From NCBI GenBank assembly GCA_019828595.1, contig JAHQRK010000002.1, positions 3,348,001 to 3,412,000 of the forward strand: a stretch of DNA of 64,000 nt. Reading direction: 5' to 3'. This stretch comes from Aphanomyces cochlioides (lineage: Eukaryota > Oomycota > Saprolegniomycetes > Saprolegniales > Verrucalvaceae). Shown here piece after piece: positions 42,401-51,381 of this stretch (its first letter is position 1; every line of letters starts with the position of its first letter). A program made the position numbers and the translations under genes. A model generated the notes under the pieces. That model ran no database searches. It was not told where the DNA came from and saw nothing but the letters and a program-made list of their open reading frames with translations.

Positions 42401-45400
42401 GACGGTCGTCTTTGTCCAGTGGCGGAAAAATGACCATCGGCTCGTCGTTTGGCCACCGGAAGACGACGACGACGATGTGGACGACGACGAATTTGACGAA
42501 GAGACCGAGTTTGCCAAGGAAGCCGACGCGATGCGCAACACATTTGTCCTGCCACCGCTGCGGCAAGCGAACGACGTGGCCGCTTCGACGGGGGAATTTA
42601 AAATGCCGCCTCTTCCTGTCTTGAAAGGCCATGCCAATCTCGGCGCTGGCGTCGCGTCGGTGCTTCAACTCGCTGGGAAAGCTGGACCTGCCGCCACGAC
42701 ATCTCGAGAGGAAGACGAGATGGAAGCTGCTGCCAAGGAAGCCGACGCTGCCGCGCAAGCCAAGAGCGACAAGGTTGTCGAGTTAGAAGCAGGTCAAGGC
42801 GACAATCCTGCCGCCGGTGGCGACACCAAAGAGCCAACGAATGCCGTCGTCGTCGTGGAGGCTCCACCGCCGGCGCTGCAATCTGGATGGCGCGGCTGGC
42901 TCTTCAAGTGGATGACGCGGATTCCATGCCGTCGTCGGTGCCGGAGTAAAAAATACCACCACGTGGCCTCTCGCCGCGATACCGCCGCGACGACTGGCGG
43001 CGCCGAGGTGGATTTTGAAACCATGACGCTCTATCAAGCGTTCCGTCAAGGCTATCTTCTCCAGGAAGATTATTTAACGCTTGGTTGCTTTGGTGGTCTC
43101 GTCGGTTGCTTGTTTCTCTTTGGGTTGCTGGCGTCGTTGACGGAAGCGCCGTCGTGGATCGGCCATTTGATCTCGGTCGGCTCGATCGTGCTCCTCTTTT
43201 CTGCGTTTCCCGTCTTGAAATGGTACAACGTGCTTGAAATCACCACGGACATGAAGAGGAGCGTCGCGCTGAGCACGGTCATGGCATGGAGCATGGGCTT
43301 TTATCTCTTCTTTGGACCTCAAAAGATGCGGCTCGACGACGTGCAGTCGCTTTGGATCTTGACGATTTTAATCTTTTATCCGCTCGGGCTGCTCGTCGTC
43401 GTCGCGCTCTGCAAGTGGCACGACGACCACTGGATCCTCTCCAACTTTGTGCGGCAGGCGGGCATCGTGCTCACGGGCGTCGCCCCCGTCTTCCTCTTTG
43501 AAATGTACATTTGGGGGAGCCTCCCGACGGGCGGCGCGTTGACATTTGTGCTCTTCACGACGTACACGACGATCTTTTTCCTCCGCCAGTGGGTCCGCAA
43601 CGATTATTACCTCGCGCCAAAGTTCCAGCGGCTCGCGCATCGACTCATCCTGAGCTGTGCGGTCGGCTTTGTCTCGCTGGCGGTCGTCGCGGGCGTCAAC
43701 GTTTTTTTCTGCTTTTCGATCGCGATGATCGTCCTCTTGCTCAAGTTTATCATCGACATCATTGCGATCCGCATGACGCGCGAGCCCGATGTCGTGCTCT
43801 TCTACTCGCCATACGTCTTTCCCATCTTCTCGTACAACGCCGCGACCAACAACGTCGTGGACGAGAAGAGCGAGACGCTCCACGTCTACTACGCGCTCTT
43901 GACGGCGTTCTTCTGGGGCTGCATCGGCGTTTTGTTCTTTGACCCGCTCGGCTTTGGCATTGGCCTCTGTTCGTTTGCCTTGCTCGCCTTCATCGGCTAT
44001 ACGGCGCATCTGTGCTCCGTGACGCCGGTGCGCCTCGGCATTGCGTCCAAGTACGTGAACGAGGCCATCCTGCGCGAAGCGAGCGTCGTGGCCAAGTCGG
44101 TCTTTGACGAACGACGGCAGCCGCTCGTGCTGGAATGCGTCGAATTTGTCGAGCGCGAACGGAGGGAGAAGGAAGCCGAGCTGGAATACCAGCGGCTCTC
44201 GTACGGCAAGAAAAAATCCGCGACGGCAGCGACAGCAGCAGCGCTGGAACTGGCACGAGATGCCAAGCCGCCGCGCACATCCGCCGCGGATTTTGCGCTT
44301 TTGATCGACGACACGCTCTGGCAATGCTCGAATCGCCTCAAGGAGGATGGAGCCGCCGCTGTCCGGCGCCACGACGCCTTCTTCACGTGGAAAGATGTCG
44401 TGATTGACATTGTCCAGCGAGGACGCGGGCCATTTGGGTACGTCGCGCTCTTTGGCTACGGCTACAAGGGCTACATGTTCGTCAAGCGCCACAAGTACTA
44501 CGACAGGATCAAGCATTTCTTCCGCCAGCATCTCTGGGCCGCACGATCGTCGGGGAATCGCCTTTTGCCGCCGCCAGTTCCAACCGCCACGTCCGTCGAC
44601 GGCCATGACGACGACAACGCTGCCGCCATCGAGGGACACTCTGAAAGCGACGACAAAGGCCATGGCGCTGTCGTTCTTTTTGAGCCGCCGAAAGGAGGAA
44701 TCGCAGACAAGGACGACGGCGACTTGGTCGATTCCATGCGCCATTTGCAATCGTTGCCGGGGATGGACGTCGAGCTGGACTATGAATTCTTTGAGGAAAC
44801 GCGCTGCATCATCCACTTCCAGCTCATGCTGCTCAACGCCGCGGACGCTCGCTTGTCGCGAGAACGCGTCTTGTTTCAAAAGTTTCTCCGCGAGAATCGC
44901 TTCAAGCTCATGTCGAACGGGATCAATCCGCCCGCGGAGATCTTCAAAACGTCGTCCCAGGCGTCGATTGACATTCCGCTCGTCGCGACGTGGCTCGTCT
45001 CGCTCACGCGCGAGGAGCGGCAGCGTTTCCATTCCCTCAAAGCGGCTTTCAGCATCGAAATGGATCGGAAAGATGCCATCATTGACGCCGAAGACGCCGC
45101 GAGCGTCGCGCATCAAGCCGACGTTGTCGCGTACTGGAAAACGCGTGAAGCCGACATGTGCCGCAAAATGTACGAAGAGAGCTTGGCGCGACGCCTTCGA
45201 CGGGAACAAGAAGGCATTGCAGTCGATCCATCGCTGCCGGAAGCGATCGTCAACGCCCAGGAAGCGATTGCCGAGATTGAATCGGGCTACGCATGCGTCG
45301 TCGGGCAATTTGGCCGCTCGCTGCAGTTCATTGACCCGGAATTTCCGCCCGACAGGTCGTCCATTGCCGGCTGCGCGCATGAGGCGGATGTCGTCGACTG

Positions 45401-47018
45401 GAGAGTATCGACGGCGATCAATATCACCGCGGGGCTGTTCGACGGCGGCACGGATCCAGACGACGTGCGCTATGGCCGGCTCAATGACGGCTGGTTCCTC
45501 AGCGCGGTGAGCATTTTAGCAGCGTCGGGCGGCATCGACGACGGCAAAGTCGATCCCGTCATTGACAATTTGTTCTTGACCAAGCAGACGTCGCTCACCG
45601 GCGCATATGCGATCCGTCTCTTCAAGAACTCGCAGTGGGAAACCGTGATCGTGGACGACTACTTTCCCGTCTTGGACGACAGGCACAAGATGGACATCAG
45701 CGCCGGCGCCGCGTTTGCGCACAGTCGGCATTTTGAAGAGCTCTGGGTGCCGCTGCTGGAAAAAGCGTACGCGAAATACTACGGCGGCTACGCGGCGCTC
45801 GAGCAAGGCTTTGTCCATCATGCGCTTGAAGCGTTGACGGGATATGCGTCGGAAGAGATCTTTTTGTCGCAAGCGTCGCGCGGCGCGCGCAAGAAAACGC
45901 TGTGGAAGTCGCTGCTGAGTCACAAGCGGAATCGGTTCTTGATGGGCGCCGGCACGATCACGAGCGACAACGCCGACCATGAAATCCTCGACACGGGGCT
46001 CGTCTTTGGCGCGTGCTACTGCATTTACGACATCCGTGAAATTGACGGCTACCAGTTGATCAAACTGCGCAATCCACCAGGCGATCATGCAGAATGGCGC
46101 GGCGATTGGGCCGACGATTCGCCGCTGTGGACGCGCCGCTTGAAGAAACACTTGGGCGTGACGGCCAATGCCAACGACAACACGTTCTGGATGAGCTTTG
46201 ACGACTTTTGCAACGCATTCCGGTGCTTGTACGTGTGCAAGTACTACGATCCGACCAAATGGACGACGCAAACCTTCCACGGCACCTTTAGCGTCGCGCA
46301 GGACACGGCAAGCGGGCTTCCCACGCGGCATAATCCAAATTGCACCGTCGAGAACAATCCCCACTACGCTCTGGACGTCACACGGCCGACAGAAGTCATC
46401 TTGACACTCATTCAAGTCGATAAGACGGGCTTGGCACCTGTCATGGTGCTTCCCGTCGCCATTTACATCGTCCAGAGCTCCATGGCGGATCGTGCGTCGC
46501 GGGTAAAAGTCTTGGAGAAGACCAATGTCGTCAAACACAGCGGTCAGCCGGTCCGAGAGCGTCGAATCACCTTGCAATGTACGTTGAAAGCTCGGACATA
46601 CGCAATCGTCGTCGCAGCGTATCAAAAAGGCATGGAGGGGCCGTTCCAATTGACGATCCAAACAAATTATGCGGTCGAGATGGAGCAGATATGGCCAGCC
46701 GTGTGGCGCGAGCCGAAACAAATGACCCGTGTTGAGAAAATGGCCCTCAAGCTCAAAGAGACTGTGGAGGATACGGTCGCGGCAAAGAAACTCGTCGAGC
46801 AAGCCAACAAGTACAAGAATCGGATCGCGGCGGGGCTTGACAATGCGCTTGAAGACGAGTCGGATCAGGTCGCCGAGCTCGAGCAGGCCGCCGCCGCTGA
46901 AGCCAAGAAGGCGAAGAAGAGCCCATGGATCGAGCAGTGGGACGACGCGCAGAACAAGCCGTACTACTTTAACAAGGAGACGGGCGTCTCGCAGTGGGAA
47001 ATCCCGCCTGACATGTAA
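39423..47018 (+). CDS. Giant DEK1-like membrane pseudo-calpain with C2 and WW domains
   Basis: A single-exon 2531-aa ORF. A signal peptide (basic start, then LVVLLLLLAPSTCG) is followed by a C2-like domain (about 78-250: GNLTITIVEMRNLP, LTVWDYDD, NDFIGSMTL). Then come about 22 hydrophobic helices in two blocks, split by an acidic, low-complexity loop with DDDDDVDDDEFDEE at about 1014-1030. A calpain CysPc-like domain begins near 1970 (INITAGLFDGG, YGRLNDGWFLSAVSILA, VIVDDYFPV, LWVPLLEKAYAKYYGGY). A C2-like calpain domain III follows, and a WW domain closes the protein (WDDAQNKPYYFNKETGVSQW). Compared with QGxLGDCWFL and GLVxGHAYS, the catalytic Cys is Gly (2023, codon 45489-45491) and the His is Ala (2197). 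The Asn is kept (2217, LRNPPG). So proteolysis is not expected. The layout parallels plant phytocalpain DEK1. Minus-strand ORFs here are antisense shadows. Confidence 0.9.
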   Translation: MASSGRRRRRRRLHAVHRRSTLVVLLLLLAPSTCGQTSYSPGRADTRVEALRLNNSFSCAGGPTLCPDAGTFKYAGGNLTITIVEMRNLPQLDHFGPFSLETDAFITVSFGVDVLSTAPFLNSLNPVWPPCAQPGCRGASDIHRDLTFGFRPSGTPFTLTVWDYDDGLEFANDFIGSMTLHVIYCSAFTSIAQPTPHAGHDSSFAMPKQPLCVEEIWLPLAPGTCFDASGNATSTPCMRLRQTVVPFQVKFEETFVTNALMAGGMGGYYAATTSSLYGRVWTPGDQRLQNYYKMSSCQGGILVRPDNTRGMNNNPGNASLIPRFGFAPFARFTINFDATMYVFRRATDVATDSIVGTLEWLDPKFGWTTQKQEAAQLVGVAEDFLAVSKDVNAHVVNQYGDALGAGVVTGVNIQQKNNDVTLSMYFIVMVPKVPGLGTPAVYSKEFSRGAFLLSALQFGPSFALLLFLAVRYCRMMHFRLDRVPSYLATLATADKKSPSIVAMLFLCYERSPANVDFRRNLFYATWAVRVCLASPFFVLITWGATAISTVQPPAVGFFLLFVGSGGLVGLYACLKWRRMGWRMTREVMACLATACVCGFLFLFCSIFADPRVFVGGQSIEFFSLTAFSLTLNMVPMIWLTFTNDSKIMKSLAQVLAVVTVGKKVGLLKKKFKNLGTVGLKLATATESLRHERGIQPVSPFDALLGSYYSIVRTIPGFAMADILQSAFVNDKPHHANRKLYGAAVAILVAYAIVGFVRSEYPTQGMGILVTVLLLDATLGLVLRGHLTWSAGYISLLMGLCRVSLAATCGKYWLLGQTMSFAIMGGALCREIVGRNLPRMSAQEAGGITFFGHEVAHEKLLDISATPEFGLGFLSFFFLFLLVTVAFVGDNSVKLPVLGQFWPLWVFGVLSFVLVLFTGIALASSRAFFLMKQRLLSEYAANVYLYKRGFHLPFILAAGSELLVVMSGLFLFAATNSSFILLLSIFSPVLLMLSTVVFVQWRKNDHRLVVWPPEDDDDDVDDDEFDEETEFAKEADAMRNTFVLPPLRQANDVAASTGEFKMPPLPVLKGHANLGAGVASVLQLAGKAGPAATTSREEDEMEAAAKEADAAAQAKSDKVVELEAGQGDNPAAGGDTKEPTNAVVVVEAPPPALQSGWRGWLFKWMTRIPCRRRCRSKKYHHVASRRDTAATTGGAEVDFETMTLYQAFRQGYLLQEDYLTLGCFGGLVGCLFLFGLLASLTEAPSWIGHLISVGSIVLLFSAFPVLKWYNVLEITTDMKRSVALSTVMAWSMGFYLFFGPQKMRLDDVQSLWILTILIFYPLGLLVVVALCKWHDDHWILSNFVRQAGIVLTGVAPVFLFEMYIWGSLPTGGALTFVLFTTYTTIFFLRQWVRNDYYLAPKFQRLAHRLILSCAVGFVSLAVVAGVNVFFCFSIAMIVLLLKFIIDIIAIRMTREPDVVLFYSPYVFPIFSYNAATNNVVDEKSETLHVYYALLTAFFWGCIGVLFFDPLGFGIGLCSFALLAFIGYTAHLCSVTPVRLGIASKYVNEAILREASVVAKSVFDERRQPLVLECVEFVERERREKEAELEYQRLSYGKKKSATAATAAALELARDAKPPRTSAADFALLIDDTLWQCSNRLKEDGAAAVRRHDAFFTWKDVVIDIVQRGRGPFGYVALFGYGYKGYMFVKRHKYYDRIKHFFRQHLWAARSSGNRLLPPPVPTATSVDGHDDDNAAAIEGHSESDDKGHGAVVLFEPPKGGIADKDDGDLVDSMRHLQSLPGMDVELDYEFFEETRCIIHFQLMLLNAADARLSRERVLFQKFLRENRFKLMSNGINPPAEIFKTSSQASIDIPLVATWLVSLTREERQRFHSLKAAFSIEMDRKDAIIDAEDAASVAHQADVVAYWKTREADMCRKMYEESLARRLRREQEGIAVDPSLPEAIVNAQEAIAEIESGYACVVGQFGRSLQFIDPEFPPDRSSIAGCAHEADVVDWRVSTAINITAGLFDGGTDPDDVRYGRLNDGWFLSAVSILAASGGIDDGKVDPVIDNLFLTKQTSLTGAYAIRLFKNSQWETVIVDDYFPVLDDRHKMDISAGAAFAHSRHFEELWVPLLEKAYAKYYGGYAALEQGFVHHALEALTGYASEEIFLSQASRGARKKTLWKSLLSHKRNRFLMGAGTITSDNADHEILDTGLVFGACYCIYDIREIDGYQLIKLRNPPGDHAEWRGDWADDSPLWTRRLKKHLGVTANANDNTFWMSFDDFCNAFRCLYVCKYYDPTKWTTQTFHGTFSVAQDTASGLPTRHNPNCTVENNPHYALDVTRPTEVILTLIQVDKTGLAPVMVLPVAIYIVQSSMADRASRVKVLEKTNVVKHSGQPVRERRITLQCTLKARTYAIVVAAYQKGMEGPFQLTIQTNYAVEMEQIWPAVWREPKQMTRVEKMALKLKETVEDTVAAKKLVEQANKYKNRIAAGLDNALEDESDQVAELEQAAAAEAKKAKKSPWIEQWDDAQNKPYYFNKETGVSQWEIPPDM

Positions 47019-47695
47019 CAATCTTCCAAGATTTTGTCGAGTGATCGTGGTGGGTGAAGGGGTGTAGGGGTTCGTGGAGGGTTTAAGGGTGAAGGGTTTA
47101 GGGGTTGAGTGAGCAAGGGGTGTTGGGGTTTGATCAAACACCCACATGTCGGACAGACAATCGGACAGATGGGTTGCCGGTTCCATGATGATCGTCATGA
47201 TATCCTACATGTGCATTGAAAGGAAGCCAGGAGCTGTTGGCGCAAGGGCGTCTCAGTTGACTACTGCAGTCAGAGTCTATCGAGTCCCAAAGACACAGTT
47301 ATTTCTATACTTCGTGGCAGGTTCAAATGCTCATGACAAACGCGTTGACACTTTGCGCAAGAAGATGACCGAGTCTCGTCGAGGATACCTGCTGCTCTCT
47401 CTCTCTCACCGAGTAGGTCTGCTACTGTACTTGGAATACAACTCGTTCGCTTGCCGCTGTGAAGACCAAATCAACTGGAAGACACCATGGTTTTAGGAAT
47501 CGAAGTTGGAAAGTGTGGCTGCAGCAGAGGCGGCGGGTGGACTTGGAAAAGATGCAAGACGAGTCAGCGTTGACTGCGAGGAAGAAAGCTCATGAGCGGT
47601 CCGTGGAGTGGACCCAGGAAGATTGTAGCAACCCTTGGAGAAGATGGAGATAGTCAGATATCAAGCGGAAGGATTGCATCGATTATGAAACATTT
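47019..47695. other. Intergenic with G-rich TTTAGGG-like tract
   Basis: 47040-47135 is G-rich with units such as AGGGGTT and TTTAAGGGTGAAGGGTTT, similar to a tract at 12600-12695. No gene is supported. Confidence 0.5.
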
Positions 47696-48927
47696 TCAGA
47701 GAGAGTCTATGCTAGCATGGTCCATGTGTGTCTTGTCATGGATGGGTTGCCTAGACTTGCAAGCCCATTTCTTGGAAGCTACGCAAAGAGATGAGTTGCA
47801 TGGGTCTCCATGACGCATGGCGTACTTCTTTTGGTGTTTCTCCAACAACGCTTGGAGCTGCGCTTGGAAATTTGGATCTTGGCTGTACTTGGATACCGCG
47901 GCGTTCAACACGGGCTCCGACACGCCATACTTGGTATGGACTTCCTCTGTGTACGCAGTTGTCTTCTTCATGTAGCTATCGTCGGTTGTCATGACAACTG
48001 CAACGAGTAGGAACACTTACTTTTCTTGCCACATGTGGGCTTCCGCCGTGACGTCTTTCATGCCAGCCTCCTTGGCATCGTCAATCGCTTCCTTCATGGC
48101 ACGGCACAAGCTTTCAAGGACTTGCGAGAGGATGTCAAGCGTGCGGTCTGAGGTCAAGTCTTCAGGGAGCTCAACAGTTTCGCCAAGAGGACTACAGAGC
48201 AAGCGTCAGCGACGACCGCATCACGTCGTCCTCCAACCTGTTTTGAATGATCGTTTGCAATCGGAAGATCGCCGCTTGGACTTCCGGCATGTCCTGCAAT
48301 TCAAGCATCGCGACTTCGATGCCTTCTTGGGAGAATTTGTACTTTTGGGCAAGCTACAACATGCATCGTGAAATATTTCTTAGCAATGGTTGCAGCAGTA
48401 CGTCTCGGTCGGCCATTTGGACGGCTTGGCCCAATCGATCGCTCAAGATGGCCTTCACTTGCGCTTCCGAGACGTCTTGGCCAGTCGCACGAGCTTGTTG
48501 CATAACTTGTTCTGTCAATTGGGGCATTTGGCTCTACAAAAAAACAACGCACGTCTTCATTGACTCATGCACGCATGGACGGACATACCACCAATTCCTC
48601 GACGATATCGGCCAACTCGTTGAAATAGCTTGCGAGGCTTTCCTTCGTGATGGTCGCATTCGCAGCCGACGATGCGTCCCACCAGATCTTACCAACGCCA
48701 GCGACACCCAACACAGCCGCGACTGCAATCGCGATCGTCGTAATGTCACCTTTCACATGAGCAGGAGCTGGGACAACGGCCACTTGTGGCTGCATCAATG
48801 GAGCCATACGAGCCTTGGAAAAGCTGCGAGGCGCTACAGGAGCACTGCTGGCAAGGGCCAATGTAGTGGCAGCAGGCTTGTTTCCCTTGAGCTGACGCAA
48901 TGCCGTCGAAGTCGCGCTGCGGAACAT
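47696..48927 (-). CDS. Unknown five-exon protein, possibly organelle-targeted
   Basis: Inferred exons: 48927-48589, 48533-48402, 48353-48238, 48191-48021, 47975-47696. They give 345 aa with all junctions in phase; introns are 45-55 bp, all GT-AG. The first 45 residues are rich in Arg, Ser, Ala and Lys with no acids (MFRSATSTALRQLKGNKPAA), like a mitochondrial presequence. They are followed by one TM helix (ITTIAIAVAAVLGVAGVG). The rest is predicted helical: MPQLTEQVMQQARA, LSDRLGQAVQMADRD, LAQKYKFSQEGIEVAMLELQ, and YGVSEPVLNAAVSKYSQD near the end. No known domain is recognised. A decayed relative lies 1.2 kb to the right. The true C-terminus may be shorter, because the final 30 residues look less conserved against that relative. 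Confidence 0.7.
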
Positions 48928-50121
48928 TGTCGTCGATTACGATGTGATTCATGCCATTCAATCGCAAACCCAAAACCCATCCGGATACATCCGGATACAA
49001 GAAGCAAGGAAACCCGTGCTATGCTCATTACTTGCGACTTTTAAGGCCATGCCTTCCACTGACGATAGCTTTGCATCCACTGCCTTGAAAAGCGCCAGAC
49101 TAACCACTTCATGCTGTTATATTATAGCTCACAACGTCGGCCATGCCACGGATGTAGCCCACCGATGGTTGTACAGCTTGTTAGGTGGCAAGTCTCGGTG
49201 CCAAGTGATGGCAATACAATGCTGGAATGGCATGCTCAACGTGTTGTCAAAAGCAACAGACATCCCGCTCATCCCGCCGACAGAATTCGCGACAGATCCA
49301 CAGCAACAGGTCGAATAAAACATCACGATGTATGCCACAAGTACCCTGTCTCGATTTCCGCATACAGTGCCGTCGCAATACTGTAGTGAAATGGTACAAC
49401 TCTTATAAATTTCCGTGGTATTATTTTCCACAGGAAATATAGATTAATAAAGGATATGTGAGAACTATAATTCAAACAAGGAGGCTCGCAGTAGGATTGT
49501 CTTCATGGTACCTCCATATAGCTCTCTTCTGTCCGTACGTCAATCGGAGTCGCATTGTTTGACGTCCCATGGTGCGTGTCATTCAAAATTTGAAAATGAT
49601 GTCGATATTCTCTATAAATTTATTTTCATGCCAATTACCAAAATTATAAAAATTGAAGATTTATTAATTTTTACCATTTTCACAATTGCGAGGGGAGTAC
49701 TGTACTGTCTTGGAATTATATACCACCAAGTATACCACACATTGCTATTTTCGCATATGGGATTTTAAGCATCAAGTGATATACAAGCTGTCTGTCCACA
49801 ATAAAGTTCACAAGCCTACAAGATGGAAACGAGGTGGACTGCACACCCTTTGCTCGCTTCTCCTATTCTTGACACTGAGGTATACCGACTGCATATGCGC
49901 AATGTTGTGATCACGATGATCGTTCGACGCTTGGAGAAGGAAAGAAACATGGCGTGAGTCTTGCGGCAGCTCGGAGCGATCATCCTGTTGCTATTCCAAT
50001 CATATCGAATGCGTCAATCGTGGACACAGCTCGTGTTGCATGTTTATTGCCTACATTGGCATTCCCAATTGCCTCAACCTGAATGGGAAGATCAGCGATG
50101 CAAGATGGATTTGACAACAAC
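48928..50121. other. Intergenic, AT-rich at 49380-49780
   Basis: No supported gene. Short ORFs lack motifs. Confidence 0.45.
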
Positions 50122-50957
50122 TTACGCCTCGTTTTGCTTCTCAAGCAATGCTCGATGCTTGACGACGAAAGCAGGATCCGCGTCGTACTTGAACAAAGCA
50201 GCGTCGAGGACCGCCTCCGAGACGCCATACATGGTAGAAATCTCGTCCATATACCTGGCCTTCTTCAGCACGTAAGATGATGAAGGACGGACCTCTGCCG
50301 CCACGCGTCGCTTTCCAAGTCGAGACCAACGCCTCCGGCCATTTTGGACTCATGACTTGCTTCTTCGATTGAGCGTCTGATGCTGTCAAACTGTCGCGAG
50401 AGGATTTACAGAGTCCGCTCTTGCGTCAAGTCATCTCCGAGTGGTCCTGAAAGTCACGTTGCGCCGCTTGGAACGCTTCTGGAGCGAAGTTGTACTTCTT
50501 GCGGAGCTACAAGATCCCCCGTCAGTGAGTGAGAACCCATGTGGAGGTCTCAACCTCTTCCCCTGTTGTTCTTAGCGACTCGTGCAAGAAAGTGTAGAGG
50601 AATTCATCGACTTTGGCATGTCCGTCGTCGTTTTCAGCATCTTCCAACAGGGAAACCTTCAATTGTGGCATGGCGTTCTGTCGTCCCAAGTCGAGACGAT
50701 GCTTCACTCTTGGCTTGGCTCGACGTTTGGACACCCAAGGCTCCAGCCGCCAGCACCCCCCCCCGCAGTCATCGCCTTGTTGGCAGTGACGCCAGAGGGA
50801 GCTGAAGCGGCTGGCAGGCGGCGGCACGGAGTCCGTGAAACTTTGGAAAAGTCGCGTGTCAACGTCGCCGCGATCCGCGCTGGTTTTCTCATAAGCTGGC
50901 GCATCGCCATCACCGTCGTCTTGCGCATCATTCCAGTCGGAATTTTAAATGGCATCG
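50122..50957 (-). pseudogene. Decayed copy of the unknown gene at 47696
   Basis: Fragments align in order with the gene at 47696-48927. An exon-1 relative (MRQLMRKPARIAATLTRDFS, about 50912-50850) is followed by an exon-2 relative (MPQLKVSLLEDAE near 50670). An exon-3 relative (LRKKYNFAPEAFQAAQRDFQ near 50510-50450) and an exon-4 relative (DLTQERTL, then a stop, then ILSRQFDSIRRSIEEA near 50440-50360) come next. The last-exon relative is YMDEISTMYGVSEAVLDAAL, ending at the stop at 50122. Stops and lost splice sites show decay. Confidence 0.6.
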
Positions 50958-51117
50958 AGACATGTGTTTGTTCGATTCCTTGGTCCACGATGACCCCACG
51001 ACGACGGACGCATCCAATGGGCATGCAATGGATCGACACTCCACGGACGACGCGCTTGTGTTTGTTGATTGTTTGCTGGCGTCGATGGGCACTTTAACGT
51101 TCCTCGCTTTGACGACG

Positions 51118-51381
51118 ATGCTCCGCGGTGCAGCTTCCATGGCATCCCGTCCACTCCAGCGGAACAAGCGTGCAACGACTGCTTTGGCCTTTGCCGCCAT
51201 GGCTCCTGCTCCATCTCGTAGCTTTTCAAAGGTCCGCATGACTCTACCCCTCCAGCAACAAGCGACCGTCATCGGAGCTGATCATCGGACACACGGCGTG
51301 ACGCCGATTGCGATGGCAGTCGCATGCATTGCCTTTCAAGCCAAGAGATCGAGACAAAACAATGTGCAACGAGTTCATTAG
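51118..51381 (+). pseudogene. Inverted exon-1 fragment of the same unknown family
   Basis: On the opposite strand to its relatives, this reads MLRGAASMASRPLQRNKRAT, then ALAFAAMAPAPSRSFSKVRM, then IAMAVACIAF. It matches exon 1 of the gene at 47696 (MFRSATSTALRQLKGNKPAA; APVAPRSFSKARMAPLM). It ends where a TM and splice donor would be expected and has no downstream exons before the CNNM-like gene. Confidence 0.6.

Noticed and set aside
43368..45380. 670-aa minus-strand ORF, plus 560-aa (45516-47198) and 419-aa (39594-40853) minus-strand ORFs
   Set aside because: Antisense shadows of the giant calpain-like gene, caused by codon bias; composition is Arg/Asp/Glu-rich without domains.
44404..45510. 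368-aa plus-strand ORF in another frame of the calpain gene
   Set aside because: Ser/Arg-rich frame shadow; the overlapping frame contains the recognisable protein.
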